NCBI RefSeq assembly: GCF_037392515.1
Contig: NC_090288.1
Coordinates: forward strand, 56,157,673-56,221,672
DNA length: 64,000 nt
Source of the DNA: Haliotis asinina
Taxonomy: Eukaryota > Mollusca > Gastropoda > Lepetellida > Haliotidae
Direction: 5' to 3'
In this document: one piece after another, positions 23,334-34,559 of the stretch
How positions within the stretch are numbered: position 1 is the stretch's first letter
Layout: every line of letters begins with the position of its first letter
Notes under the pieces: generated by a model
Told to the model about the DNA's origin: nothing
The model's database searches: none
What the model saw: only the letters and a program-made list of their open reading frames with translations
Made by a program: the position numbers and the translations under genes

Positions 23334-25105
23334 ATGGATAGACGGAGGAAGCTGGTGATCGTGGGAGATGGTGCTTGTGGGAAAACATGTCTTCTAGCTG
23401 TGTTCACTAAAGACGAGTTTCCTGACGTCTACGTGCCAACTGTCTTCGAAACCTACATCGCAGACATCGAAGTCGACGGTAAACAGGTAAGCGTCCCCGC
23501 TAGTGAATGAGTGAGTGGATGAGTGAGTGAGTGGGTGAGTGGGTGAGTGGGTGAGTGGGTGAGTGGGTGGATGAGTGAATGAGTGAGTGAGTGAGGCATT
23601 GGATTCTGTCCCTCAAACAGGACGTTTCTGTGATTGTTCAAGCATAATTTAATTGAGCAGTTAACTGACTTTGCAAAGAAGTTCTCGTGAAACCGGGTGG
23701 ACTGTCCTTGCTCACACCTTTCTAGGTGCACATTGAGCATGCTGGGTTAGGGTTGTGCGCCTTGAAAATGTACTAGTCGCCTGGATATGTGCCCTATATA
23801 CATAATCGTCCCTATTCTATGTGTTACCAGGCGACTGAGGGTTAACCCATACATTAGTTGGTGCAGGTCTAAAATTTGAAATTAGTAAAACACCACACAC
23901 ATTCCCTGCACATGCAACAGATTATGCGCAAACACATAGTTTTAGGTTACTATAAAAAAGGTAAACAAAGCATAAAATACTTTGCAGGAGCAATATCAGG
24001 ACTCATATCTAATTATAGTGAACCCCAGGATTTTTGTCAAGAGAATAGTAAAGCTAAATGTTGAACGTCGTGTCGTAAAATGTCTCGAATCGCACACACC
24101 ACTGCCCTCACTGACTCAACAGGTGCAATGCATAACAGGTGAAACTTTATAGCGTAAAACAATGCCTCAAAACACTACAAAGGTCTTGAATGGGAAAACG
24201 ATACTTGTCTATTTGTGCAGCTCCGATTTAATAATTAAACAAAATTATTAGAGGTTTGGATTAATTATTCCAAATTTGCTGGTGTATGATATTTCACATA
24301 TAACCCAGGTCACAAATTAGATATAGTACGCAACGTCGGTCACGGAGAGTCCTTGGATGGGTGACTGTGTTTGGCAGAGAATTTCTGGGACATGAGTCCC
24401 GCCTAACATACAAAACACACGCGAGACATGTGGTCTCATCTTATTAGACGTGTTAGTTCAAACTTTGATATGTTCCTCCAGCATCTTGCTGCTTAGATTA
24501 ATTTGTTTGTATGTGCTTATAGTTTGCCAGTGCGGCATGGAGTTCAGCGCCATATGAGCTGACATATCGTTGCAATGATTTAGTTAAAAATAATCTCTCA
24601 GTGGTTTGATGTCACGATGACCCATCTGGACAAGCGTTTATTTTTTGGGACGTTATTGTTCATATAGGTCGAGCTGGCGCTGTGGGATACTGCAGGCCAA
24701 GAAGACTACGATCGACTCCGACCGCTGTCCTACCCAGATACTGACGTCATCCTCATGTGCTTCTCTATCGACAGTCCAGACAGCCTTGATAACATTCGTG
24801 AGAAGTGGAACCCGGAAGTGAAGCATTTCTGCCCCAGCGTTCCCGTCATCCTCGTCGGCAACAAGAAAGATCTGCGCAATGATGCCAAAACCAAGGCTGA
24901 GCTGGCTCGCAACAAACAGTTTCCGGTTAAACCGGACGAGGGTCATGATATGGCTGAGCGAATTGGAGCAGAGGCTTATCTCGAATGTTCGGCTAAACTG
25001 ATGCAGGGTGTGAGGGAGGTGTTCCAAACAGCAGCTAGTGTAGCGCTGACCACGAAGAGGTCGAAGAAAAATTCAAAGAAACTCAGTAGATGTGAAATCC
25101 TGTGA
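23334..25105 (+). CDS. Rho-family small GTPase, gene 2
   Basis: A 196-residue protein from exons 23334-23486 and 24668-25105, split phase 0 at GKQ|VELALW as in genes 1 and 3, with GTAAGC donor and TATAG acceptor. Seen: P-loop GDGACGKT (residues 11-18), switch [32 protein letters not shown], a basic tail and CEIL CAAX box predicting geranylgeranylation. It should act as a membrane-bound Rho switch. The residue equivalent to RhoA Asn41 is Thr here; Asn41 is the known ADP-ribosylation site of bacterial C3 enzymes. The first 100 bases of exon 2 are almost identical to gene 1, including silent sites, while exon 1 is more diverged, suggesting gene conversion. The ATG is preceded by GGCC and no alternative in-frame start is evident. 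Function as a Rho paralogue is secure; its specific role is not. Confidence 0.94.
23504..23602. repeat. GAGT-type microsatellite in Rho gene 2 intron
   Basis: About 100 bp of GAGT/GGGT/GGAT tetranucleotides starting 17 bp after the splice donor. It resembles the ACTC tails of the SINE families read on the opposite strand and may be an expanded tail. Confidence 0.85.
24320..24410 (+). repeat. 5S rRNA-like fragment, probably SINE-derived
   Basis: AACGTCGGTCACGGAGAGTC followed by CTTGGATGGGTGACTG resembles the internal promoter and 3' half of 5S rRNA. Sequence to either side does not complete a 5S gene. A 5S-derived SINE head or a decayed 5S copy, inside the Rho gene 2 intron. Confidence 0.4.
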
Positions 25106-25624
25106 AATTATCGGCTTACTGAAACAATATCATTAAAAGAGAAGAAATACATCATGACAAAGGCGACCGTAAACTGAGTATTCCAGGCTCACAGAATTTG
25201 TCCCGAAGCTTTCCTTTCTAGATTCACATTGAATATAGTAATAATGATACCTGACAATAAGTATATGTCTCCAAAATACTGTGTGTTTTATAATATAACA
25301 AACAAGTGTATGATCAAGAAATAGTAAGTTGTAACATTTTAGACTTGATTTCTGGTTAAAACGCCGATTGATACATTATTATTGACCCAACGCAACTATC
25401 ACGAAATGACTTATTTGTCCCCTAAGAGTTTGCATAACTGTATTAACTGTCCTTTCATTTGCCTGGCAGTTTCAACAAATATAAATATATATATATATAT
25501 AATTTAGATAGCGATATCTGCAGACAGTATGATGGAAACGTTATAACTGATGATGATTTGTATTCTTGTTGCTTCTAACAAAATGTAGAGGTCAGATAAT
25601 ATACACTTCTTATGACAAGGGGTT
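25106..25624. other. Rho gene 2 downstream region
   Basis: AT-rich, with ATTAAA-like signals near 25133 and a (TA)n run at 25485-25500. No gene seen. Confidence 0.4.
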
Positions 25625-25775
25625 GATGGAGTAGCCTAGTGTTAAAGTGTTCGCTCGTCACGCTGAAAACCAGGGTTCTATTCTCGATATGGCTATATGT
25701 GAAGCCCGTTTCTGGTGTCCCCGTTGCTGGAAGACCACTAAAAGGGGCGTAAAACTAAACTCATTCACGCAAAGC
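25625..25775 (+). repeat. tRNA-derived SINE (family A)
   Basis: TAGCCTAGTGTTAAAGTGTT, GCTCGTCACGCTGAA, B-box GGTTCTATTCTC, GTGAAGCCCGTTTCTGGTGT and tail GGGGCGTAAAACTAAACTCA. A second, inverted tail fragment follows at 25778-25835 (GAGTGAGTGTGTTAGATTTT). Confidence 0.8.
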
Positions 25776-25859
25776 GAGTGAGTGTGTTAGATTTTACGCT
25801 GCTTTTAGCAATATTTCAGCAAGGAGACCAATAAGAGAGGTCTAGCGCGATTGAAACTT

Positions 25860-26834
25860 ATGATATAGTGACGTTGATGTGTAAAACAATGGCAATTAAT
25901 TGTGTCAGATATTGCACTAGAGCTTTAAACTGACACCTCCCAGTCACTTCTATTTATAATTATGCATTCCATCTTAAAAATACAAAAGTACATTCGATGG
26001 CTTTGAAATGCCTCTTTGGATCTTCTTGATTTAATTACCACGTTGTTCGTTTACATTGGCTTCTCATGATTAGAGCTTACAAATTAAGTTAACGGAACAA
26101 GATAACAAATATCATATTTGAATAAAAAACTTCGTTCTCATAAAATAATTGCATTTGGTTTTCCAAAGTCATAGGGTGAACCCATTTCGTTTTTATAATA
26201 TTTGAGACATATCGCTATGTCATTTCTTGTTTTGCACGAATGCACATTATGGTTTACACAAGGTTAAATATGTGCTTACTGGTGCATCCTCAAACACAAC
26301 CCAAACTTCTACGAACGAAAACCACGATATGGAGTTGAGTCTGTGATTGGATACACGGGGAACTGCAAGCTATTTAAATATGAGTAAAGTAACGTTGTTT
26401 CTGTCATGTCTGCCTCAGCTGTTTTCATCGGTGCCGAGATTATAGCTACATGTCACAGCGGTTAAAAGTAATTAAGAAATTAATAATTATTATTTATTAT
26501 AAATTTATTTATTTACAAAAATTAAGTAATAGTGAAACTATGCTTGTATCGATACACAAGTTCGTCGGGATCAGAAGCTTGCAAGTGGGAGAAATTACCG
26601 TAAACCCTTCAATTAACTATCCTTTGACGTTTTGTATACATTTGATCGTATACTTTATGGCGTTAGTCGTGTTATCGAATATGACCATTTCATGTGCCTG
26701 TACTTTTGTAGATACACGATGTGGCACAATACTCCAGCCTAGCGTTGTCACTGATGTTGTTTTAGTATGTGTGTTAGTTTATTAGTATTTGATGTCGTTT
26801 GTTATGTTTTACCCCGCTGATATGTGGTGACGCT
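25860..26834. other. No gene seen
   Basis: AT-rich intergenic DNA. The 111-codon plus ORF at 26450-26785 has no recognisable domain and low-complexity Ile/Lys/Tyr content. It immediately precedes the repeat at 26835 and could be decayed element DNA. Confidence 0.35.
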
Positions 26835-27130
26835 TGTGTAACGTTACGTGACAACTGATGGTGCTTTTTGGAAGTAAAAGTGATTTATACACAGTGTATT
26901 TTAGTGACTTGTATTTCATGGTGTCTTTTAAATAGTGACATTGTTATCATGTAAACAGTTAAGTGAAATTAAGTATATTTTGGTGCTTGTGGAATTAAGT
27001 TTCATAAAGGGACGTCTTGGACAGCAATGGGCGTGGACCATCCATAGGTTAGACGCTTAGTGCTTGGACAGACACACAGACACAGACACACACACAGACA
27101 CACAGACACAGACACACACATACATACATA
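26835..27130 (+). repeat. Retroposon 3' end with microsatellite tail, copy 1
   Basis: About 230 bp, from GTTACGTGACAAC to GACGCTTAGTGCTTGG, matches 29248-29467 closely with small indels. The match stops at a simple tail, here ACAGAC/ACACAG repeats and CATA. A shared body ending in different microsatellites is typical of LINE or SINE 3' ends. Confidence 0.65.
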
Positions 27131-27359
27131 CTGGCGGACAAGCACGTCTCGTATCTTACATTACATCAAGACTAATGTCATTATCAATTACAACAGTGCT
27201 GTTGTCACACGTCAAAAAGTAACCAAAGTCCCTTAACATCTTAAGGGGGGTGGTTTCCAAAGCCCATTTTTCAAATACAACTGACCAGAGTTACCTCCCT
27301 TCTTTCACAAGGATCGCTGGTCTTACTCTTTATCAATATACGCTTAGTACTTGGTAAAT

Positions 27360-27475
27360 GTCTCCACTCTGTGTTTAGCAATATTCCATCAATATGACAG
27401 TGGGGAATCGAACTAAGCTCTTAGGCGTGACGAGCGAATGTTTTTACCACTAGGCTACCCCATCGTCCATCTTTA
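27360..27475 (-). repeat. tRNA-derived SINE (family A), shortened
   Basis: Minus strand: TAGCCTAGTGGTAAAAACAT, TCGCTCGTCACGCC, TTCGATTCCCC, then AATATTGCTAAACAC from the tail region. The middle is deleted. Confidence 0.65.
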
Positions 27476-27787
27476 ACTACAGCCTTCATACTACAGGAAT
27501 AATGAGACAACAACAGACAAAACGTGAATGTATTATTGTCCAAGCAGAACACAGAATCCGTAAAGTGACCAGATTCGGATAGACGATGAACATTCCACAT
27601 ATCAAAATTTGGTGCGATGCATCACCACACCAACAAGACAGAATGATGTCTTCATCAAACAAATAACATGCACCTAAATAAATTACGACCAAACATTTTC
27701 ATTAACACAGTTTTATAAAAGAATATTAGCACTGCTGATTTTAATCAACTCCTGTTTTAGATTCACACACTGTTTTGAGGACTCTGC
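27476..27787. other. No gene seen
   Basis: Intergenic; the 68-codon minus ORF here is unsupported. Confidence 0.35.
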
Positions 27788-27995
27788 TTGTTGTAAAAGG
27801 CGGCTAACGGGATCGGGTGGTCAGGCTCGCTGACTTGGTTGACCTGGCATGTCATCGGTTCCCATTTACGCAGATCGATGCTCATGCACAATCACTGGAT
27901 TGTCTGGTCCAGACTCGATTGTTTACAGAGCCGACGCCATACAGCTGGAATAGCGCTAAGTGCGGCTTAAAACTAAAGTCACTCACCCCTACACA
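27788..27995 (+). repeat. Family B interspersed repeat
   Basis: GGCGGCTAACGGGATCGGGT, GGTCAGGCTCGCTGACTTGG, CGCAGATCGATGCTCATG, CTGGATTGTCTGGTCCAGAC, then a tail GGCTTAAAACTAAAGTCACT shared with family A. Confidence 0.75.
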
Positions 27996-28478
27996 CACTG
28001 TTTTGACCTCTGAGAGTCAGCAACTTTTGCATAATGAATTTGATAGACACGGGATCTTCATTCGGAAGAAATGTGCAAGCCTATTCAGATGACATGACCG
28101 TGGTGCTAAATGTTCTGAATGACATCTGAAACCCTCGCACTGCGATAAACGTCTAACAGGCACGACTCATTTCAGAGTTTCGAACTATAATTGAACTGAG
28201 CAACTAGTATCGTATCAGAATTTTAAAGATATTCTAGATTTAATATGACATAATTTGTTTGATGGGCATTTTGGCATTTGTTGGATTATTAGAACTTATG
28301 ACACTTTATGGATAACAACAGAATGACTCCGCTCTTGCTGGACACCAGTGCAGGAATCTATGCTGAAATGTTGGATCATAATATGATAACAATGTTGTTG
28401 TCCATACTTTATCATACCTTTGGTATTACTATATGTGTTGTACAGCTAACAACTGTTTAAAAAAATCGAAAATACAGA

Positions 28479-28622
28479 GAATCTCACCCAAGTGTCTACT
28501 GATATCAAATATATCAACACGACTTGATAAAGTAAGAAATACCCGAGGCTTGCCGTGGATATTTTTACCTTTATCAACGAGTGTTGATATAACTGATATC
28601 AGTAGACACGAGGGAGAGATTC
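28479..28622. mobile_element. Foldback MITE with GATATC-rich arms
   Basis: Left arm GAATCTCACCC, GTGTCTACTGATATCA, TATATCAACAC, TTGATAAAG; right arm is its reverse complement ending GAGGGAGAGATTC. The centre is about 40 bp. No coding capacity. Confidence 0.7.
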
Positions 28623-28699
28623 AGTTTACCATCAAGCGTCATTCTTCACTAGCTTCAATAAAAAATGTACATCTCTCAACACTTTTCTACCATAAGATT

Positions 28700-29247
28700 T
28701 GCAGTGCAGCTATGCCATAGCATTGTGACGTCGTCAAGTCCATGACGTCATAGCATTGTTAGGGCAATGAAAAATATGCTGTTAAAACATATCTGCTACG
28801 AGATATTATATATATGATATCACACAAGCGATATCTCCCGTGGAACACAGTTTGGGGGTGATATAAAAAGCTTTGTATCTGTTCACTCATATGTCCCCAA
28901 CGTTTTTCAGAATACGATTACAGCACAATTTCATTATAGACTGAAACTGGAATCCCAAAAAGGACAAGTAGACCAGACCAATTTTATTTCTTGGTTTACG
29001 AATTTTTGCCCTCAGAAAACCAACACCACAATGTAAATCTGTAATGTACACAGTGACTTCGCTACCACGCAATACGACGTAAATAGCATATCACAGACAG
29101 GCAATGTGATATAGAGCTATTGCCATTTTGATCTATTGAGATTTATATGGTATAATAATAAGGCTATCTTGTACCTAAGTTGCACGTCATTATAACAGCA
29201 ATAAACCTTTCTGTTGATGGTTGTTTACACAGACAGAGAGGTAAATA
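28700..29247. other. No gene seen
   Basis: Contains CATGACGTCATAGCATTG twice-repeated blocks near 28720-28760 and a palindromic GATATC run near 28805-28835. No supported gene. Confidence 0.35.
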
Positions 29248-29496
29248 TGTAATGTTACGTGACAACAAATAGTGCTTTTTGGAAGTAAAATTGATTTATA
29301 AACAGTGTATTTCAGTGACTTGTATTTCATGGTGTCTGTTTGTTATCATGTAAGCAGTTAAGTGAAATTAAGTATATGTTGATGCTTCGGGAATTAAGTT
29401 TCGTAAAGGGTCGTCTTGGACAGCAATGGGCGTGGACCATCCATAGGTTAGACGCTTAGTGCTTGGGGACATACATACATACATGCATGCATGCAT

Positions 29497-29543
<47 letters not shown>

Positions 29544-29560
29544 CACATACATACATGCTG
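29248..29560 (+). repeat. Retroposon 3' end with microsatellite tail, copy 2
   Basis: The body matches 26835-27068 up to GACGCTTAGTGCTTGG, followed by a graded tetranucleotide tail (CATA)n, (CATG)n, (CACG)n, (CATA)n. Single-base steps between motif blocks show how the tail has evolved. Minus-strand Cys-Val-Arg-Ala ORF over it is spurious. Confidence 0.7.
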
Positions 29561-29789
29561 TTTGCCCTCAACCCATTCCTTCCTTTATGTGTTGAGCTCT
29601 ATATAGCTTTCACTTTCGAGGTACAGTTGAACATGCTCTTTGTATGACTATTTCAAAGAACGTCATGCAAGTGTTACCGCTGTTTGTTTACTGGCGTTTA
29701 CAAAGCTCGGGCCTTTGGAAGACTTTCTAAATGTTTAATATCCATAACGTTCTGAGCATATTCTGGGTCATGTCATGACTGGGTCTCTG

Positions 29790-29945
29790 AGTCAGACGTG
29801 AAGATCCGGGTTAGAATAATCTTAAGCTTGTCGTAAAAGAAGACAAACGGGCACGCTAACTTGGTTGACTCATGTCTTGGTATGCCGGTTGCGTAGATCG
29901 ATGCTCATACTGTTTATCACTGGCTTGGCTAGTCCACACACTACC
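29790..29945 (+). repeat. Family B interspersed repeat, tailless
   Basis: Starts GTGAAGATCCGGGTTAGAAT, then GCTTGTCGTAAAAGA, GCTAACTTGGTTGACTCATG, CGTAGATCGATGCTCATAC, TCACTGGCTTGGCTAGTCCA. The tail is missing. Confidence 0.65.
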
Positions 29946-30469
29946 TTGTACAACTTTTTTAAAGAAGACAAACAGCTGACGACCAAATCAATCCTTGTCC
30001 GGAGAGCTGATTTTAGGAGCTGGCCATAATGGGGATACATTTACTGATCAAAGGCCTGGTTTAAGTCAGATCCTACTTCGCCACGCGTTTAAAGATATTC
30101 CCATGTATGGTTTGGAGATCTTCTTTGCGTAGATTCATAGATTCAGTACATATTTTACACCCTCTCGTCAGTTGGAATTCACCTCGCGCATGCGCACATG
30201 CAAGTGTAAGTTGAGTAATGGTAAACCGATGGTAAAAGTATCGTGGCAGTGAGGATTGCAATTTTTAGTTTGATGTACTTAGTTTGTGTTTTATTGAAGT
30301 ATGAGGCTTAGGTTTTGGATAATTCGATATTCCACAGAGAAGCACTATAATACTGACTATTTCCGGGTAGAGTAAACCTAAAGATAGTAATGATATGTGT
30401 CCTTGGAAATAGCTGCAAGCAACCGCGACCAATCAACACTGCCGTCTATATTTAGCGTCGCGCGATTGG
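29946..30469. other. No gene seen
   Basis: Intergenic upstream of the candidate Rho gene 3 promoter. The 62-codon minus ORF here is unsupported. Confidence 0.35.
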
Positions 30470-30575
30470 ATTATATATGTACATGACATTCCATTTGTGA
30501 AACGTGACACCCCGACTGGTGCGCGTTAACCTCGGGCAGTCATTGGACCATCGTTCTACCTCAAGACGTTTACAA
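30470..30575 (+). promoter_or_regulatory. Candidate promoter and 5' noncoding exon of Rho gene 3
   Basis: TATA-like GATTATATATG at about 30469-30479 is followed, about 100 bp on, by a good splice donor ACAAG|GTAAGC at 30575. Rho gene 3 has an acceptor (ATTCCAG, to 32492) ten bases before its ATG, so it needs an upstream noncoding exon. Linkage is inference. Confidence 0.3.
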
Positions 30576-31334
30576 GGTAAGCACCATATACTTTGAGTAT
30601 GAGCACCTGATAAGTACCTGATAAGCACCTGTTATACAAGAGATCAGTGACGGCTTCCGGGTTGTACCCGCATATAACCAATAATTGAGAGGTTCTAGCT
30701 TCTGCTCATAGACATCCAGGTACAGTTTGGTTTAATGTATTATAACACATTCACGGGTGTGATAAAACTGCTAAATATGATAATCCCATCCAGGACAAAA
30801 CGTATTCCTTGAGGATTATATATTATCTGTTAATGCAAAATACATAAACGTTTTACGTGTCTAGTTGTGTGAACATACCCTGAAAGACAGCGTAACATAC
30901 AACATGCTTCCCCAATTTCAGGGGAAAAGGATTTCTATTATATATATATCGGGTATTTTTAGCTTACACCTCGTTTCCACCCTGACTCTCGTCAAGCATG
31001 GCGGCAATACTGAGCACTCCTCTTTCACGACTGTCATTACCTTGCAGTCGGTCATGTGAGAGGTCCACAGCCCCTGCAACAAATGCGTCTATTGGGAGTT
31101 GTTTGTAGGCGGTTATAAAAAATCCAGCGTTTGCTCGTCTCGTTTGTCAGATCCGGTTCGAGTAGTCACATGTGGGCAGTTTGTCATACATATACCTTCC
31201 GGTTGGATACTACTGCTACCGCTACCATATTTCAGATCGGTTGTGCACATTTTTAAATACACTTATAATATATATCATTACATTTTCGGTCCACCGGTGA
31301 AAATTTGGGTTACAATTAATATTCCGTAATCAAC
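30576..31334. other. Probable 5' intron of Rho gene 3
   Basis: No coding gene seen. Short plus ORFs at 30865-31329 have no recognisable domains. Confidence 0.3.
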
Positions 31335-31525
31335 GCATGCTTGTCGCAAGAGGCGACTTACGGGATCGAGTGGTCTAGCCCGCTGACTTGGCTGACACCT
31401 TATTGTATCCAAACTGCACAGACCAATGCAGTGTTGTTGATCAGTGTAAATGTATATGTACAAACCGTCGCCACAAACCAGGAATATTGCTGAGTGTGAC
31501 GCAAAACTAAACTCACTCACTCTTT
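31335..31525 (+). repeat. Family B interspersed repeat
   Basis: GCTTGTCGCAAGAGGCGACT, TACGGGATCGAGTGGTC, GCTGACTTGGCTGACACC, TGTTGTTGATCA, CCGTCGCCA, then the tail GGAATATTGCTGAGTG and GCAAAACTAAACTCACTCAC. It looks full length. Confidence 0.8.
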
Positions 31526-32037
31526 TGAAGTTTCGGTCCGAAATCCGGTGACTAATATTGGGACATAACCCGGAACACAGCCATTCTGACACTGTGGGTC
31601 ATGCTGAAGTTCGAAGTGTTGGGTAGTCTTCTCCACATTCTCCGTAAACATCTGGGTGGGTTTAAAAAGATCTGGCTCCAAAAGGAAAAGACAAATTTGA
31701 ATTGTCTGTCTGGGCTCCCTATATAAATGATAAAGGCGTAAGAGCTGATGATGAGCTTAACAAGTTTGACTTTGCAAGGATCACCGAATTTGCTACATTT
31801 TATTGTATCATAATCGATAAATGATAGTAATTAGTCTTTAAGGCAGAATTGTGAATTTAAGTAGCTCTTCCTTTCCACAGCCCTTACGTTTAAATTTGCG
31901 TTACGCATCAGCTAGCACTATTTTCGGTATAACATTATGAACGCCATCGATCCATTCGTAAACCATAACTTCTTCTGACGTCATGACGTTATATAATACA
32001 ATTAGCTACCTAGGAGCTGCGTGGGAGATAAGAAACT
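31526..32037. other. No gene seen
   Basis: Intergenic or intronic; nothing supported. Confidence 0.35.
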
Positions 32038-32275
32038 CGGCGGTAGGGTAGCCTACTGGTTAAAGCGTTCGCTCGTGACGCCAAAGGCCTGGGTGAAGCC
32101 CATTTGAAGTGTCCCCCGCCGTGATATTGTTGGAATATTGCTAAAACCGATATAACACCCAACTCACCTACTCAGGTGGGTACAAAATGTGAAGCCCATT
32201 TTAAGTGTCTCCCGCCCGTGATATTCAAGGAATATTGCTAAAAGCGGCGTAAAACTATACTAGGTCAGCTGGTCA
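32038..32275 (+). repeat. tRNA-derived SINE (family A) with duplicated 3' half
   Basis: Head GGTAGCCTACTGGTTAAAGC, GTTCGCTCGTGACGCC, but the B-box region is deleted. The body TGAAGCCCATTTGAAGTGTC with tail GGAATATTGCTAAAA then occurs again from GGTGGGTACAAAATGTGAAG to GCGGCGTAAAACTATACT. So two 3' halves lie in tandem, from nested insertion or unequal exchange. Confidence 0.75.
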
Positions 32276-32501
32276 GTCACTTTTGAAACGGCCACTGGTG
32301 TTTATCATGACAGATGACAATATTATACCCTGCCTTGTCGAGGATGATGTGAGTACGGGTATGATTGTCGAGGATGATGCCAGTATGGGTATGTACTGAT
32401 GACAATAGTCATTCTACGCACCATCCTGTGCCCACGATGCTTACGGTAGTTGTAATTAAACAGACAGTGAAAGGAGTTTGGTTTAATTCCAGGGGACACA
32501 A

Positions 32502-33483
32502 ATGGAGACCAAGATGAAGATGGTTGTTATAGGTGACGGCGGTTGTGGGAAAACATGTCTTCTGACGGTGTACGCGAAAGACAGGTTTCCTGATGTATAT
32601 GTGCCAACAATATTTGAGAACTGTTCAAAGGTCGTGGAAGTTGACAACAAAAAGGTATTTGTATTGGTAGTGTATGTGACTAAGTGTCCTGGAGTTTAGA
32701 TTGAATTTGATTTGATTCCGATTATACACAGATACTGCTACGGAAAAGGACAGCTGCGCATGGTCCCCTTTCAATTCACCTGATTGGTTCAAGCCACAGA
32801 ATTTTGTCATGCTCTTGACTGTGCTTGCCAAGATGCGTATATGATTACTTCAGCAATAAATAGTGAACGAGTTAGGTTTTAGGCCGCTTTTTGCAACATT
32901 CCAACAATATGTCGGCGGGGGACACAAAGAAATGGACTTTGACACATACCCAACTGGGATAAGTTGGGACATGCAAATACATCGATCATCGAGGTTTTGT
33001 TTTACTTTCCCCACCAAACATGTTCCGAGCGAACTTATTTATTTATTTTTGTTGTAGATTAACTTGGCACTGTGGGATACGGCAGGCCAAGAAGGGTATG
33101 ATCGACTCCGCCCACTGTCTTACCCACGAACAGATGTCATCCTCATGTGCTTCTCTATCGACAGTCCAGACAGTCTTGATAACATCCAAGAAAAATGGAA
33201 TCCGGAAGTGAAGCACTTCTGCCCTCACGTTCCCGTCATCCTTGTCGGCAACAAGAAAGATCTGCGCAATGATGACCACACCAAGGCTAGGTTGGCGCAA
33301 AGCAAACAATTTCCGGTTAAAACGGAAGAAGGACAAACTTTGGCGGACAGAATTGGGGCGGTAACCTATCGCGAGTGTTCAGCGAAGACAAAGGAAGGTG
33401 TGGTTGACATATTTGAAACTGCAATTCATGTAGCTCAGAAGTCGCCGAAAAAGAAGAAGAAGCTGTTGTGTAACATTCTGTGA
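32502..33483 (+). CDS. Rho-family small GTPase, gene 3 (divergent)
   Basis: A 192-residue protein from exons 32502-32654 and 33058-33483, split at the same codon as genes 1 and 2 (DNKK|INLALW). Seen: P-loop GDGGCGKT (residues 11-18), where RhoA has Ala in the fourth place; VPTIFEN followed by CSKVVEV in place of [16 protein letters not shown] in which the residue after the catalytic Gln-Glu pair is Gly and not Asp; GNKKD; CSAKT; a polylysine tail; and CNIL, a geranylgeranylation-type CAAX box. The catalytic Gln is kept, so hydrolysis should be possible. The changed residues lie in the effector and exchange-factor surface of Rho, so partner choice probably differs. The start at METKMK is the only in-frame ATG near the P-loop; an acceptor ends ten bases upstream. 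The most diverged of the three paralogues. Confidence 0.92.
32868..32955 (-). repeat. Family A SINE tail fragment in Rho gene 3 intron
   Basis: Plus-strand reading GTTAGGTTTTAGGCCGC, TTGCAACATTCCAACAATAT, CGGCGGGGGACAC, AAATGGACTTTGACACATAC is the reverse complement of the family A body and tail. The head is missing. Confidence 0.6.
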
Positions 33484-34240
33484 AGTCAAATGCTCTGGAA
33501 TACCATGCCACGGACCGATCCCAGAACATATTCTTGTTTGTTTCAGGATTAACTGGACCAGTCTGTTCTTCAGAGTCGTTTTGGTCATAACTGTAACGGA
33601 AATGGTGATACAGACATAACATGACTTTGGTTTGCATTTCTGTGAACATTCGTGATTTGTGCATGTTTTCTCAGACTAATATACTAGAAATGATTTGCTT
33701 TCTTTGGCGATAGAAATGACCCTTCGCTCACATGACTCATTGAACATAGATTACTTATTCACTTGGTTCCTAAATTTGTAAAACAATAGGTTTCAGCTAC
33801 TAACCCACCCACTAGACCTTCAGATAGGAGCACCAACACTTGCAAAAAGCCACAGACAGAAGAAACCAAGAAACAACACCACAACTACAAGAAGGTAGAT
33901 ACAAGAAGGAAAAAAGAGAAGATAGCTTATGTAAGTGGCTTAGAAAACGGATATCATTGTTTGCTCGTATGTCCATTATATGACAAACAACGTAAAATTT
34001 ACCTTAAAGAATTTTATCATGTCCCTCCATCCATAGATAAATTGTGTTCCATATTAAAATGCAATAACCGTGTGATTCAGAATACTATGTTTGTATATCA
34101 TGCTCTGAAACTCAGAAGCGAATCGCCACTGAGCATCGTCTGAACGTCACAGTTATATAAAAAACCCATAATATCATGTAATACTTTATGCATGTGTACA
34201 ATTCTTCTATATACTACTGATGGCTGATGCTTGTCATTCA
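33484..34240. other. Rho gene 3 downstream region
   Basis: 3' UTR and intergenic DNA, with an A-rich AGAAG/ACAAC stretch at 33835-33930. No other gene is supported. Confidence 0.35.
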
Positions 34241-34390
34241 GGGTCTCGTTTCACAAAGCTCTCGTAAGCTTAAGATCTCGTAAGTTTCCTCGTAGCATTC
34301 CTGCCTCCTATACTGCAACGTAAGAGGTACTGATGTTACGAGAAAAGTTACGAGATGTTAGGTCTAAGAGAGCTTTGTGAAACGGGCCCC
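34241..34390. mobile_element. Foldback MITE ending in CGTTTCACAAAGCTCTC
   Basis: Inverted arms: left GGGTCTCGTTTCACAAAGCT and right, read in reverse, GGGGCCCGTTTCACAAAGCT, both continuing with CTCGTAA-rich sequence. The centre holds CTGCCTCCTATACTGCAACG. No coding capacity. Confidence 0.75.
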
Positions 34391-34559
34391 AGAACAGTAA
34401 ATCTGGGACTCTCTTAAGTTTGAATGAGACATTTCACAAGCCAGCTCCAATACATTACTGATACACTTTATCCCGAAGCTTGCATGAGGTAAAATTGATT
34501 ACTATTTTTATATGTTAGTGCGTAAACTTTACTAAGTAACGTATAAAGATAAACGTTAT

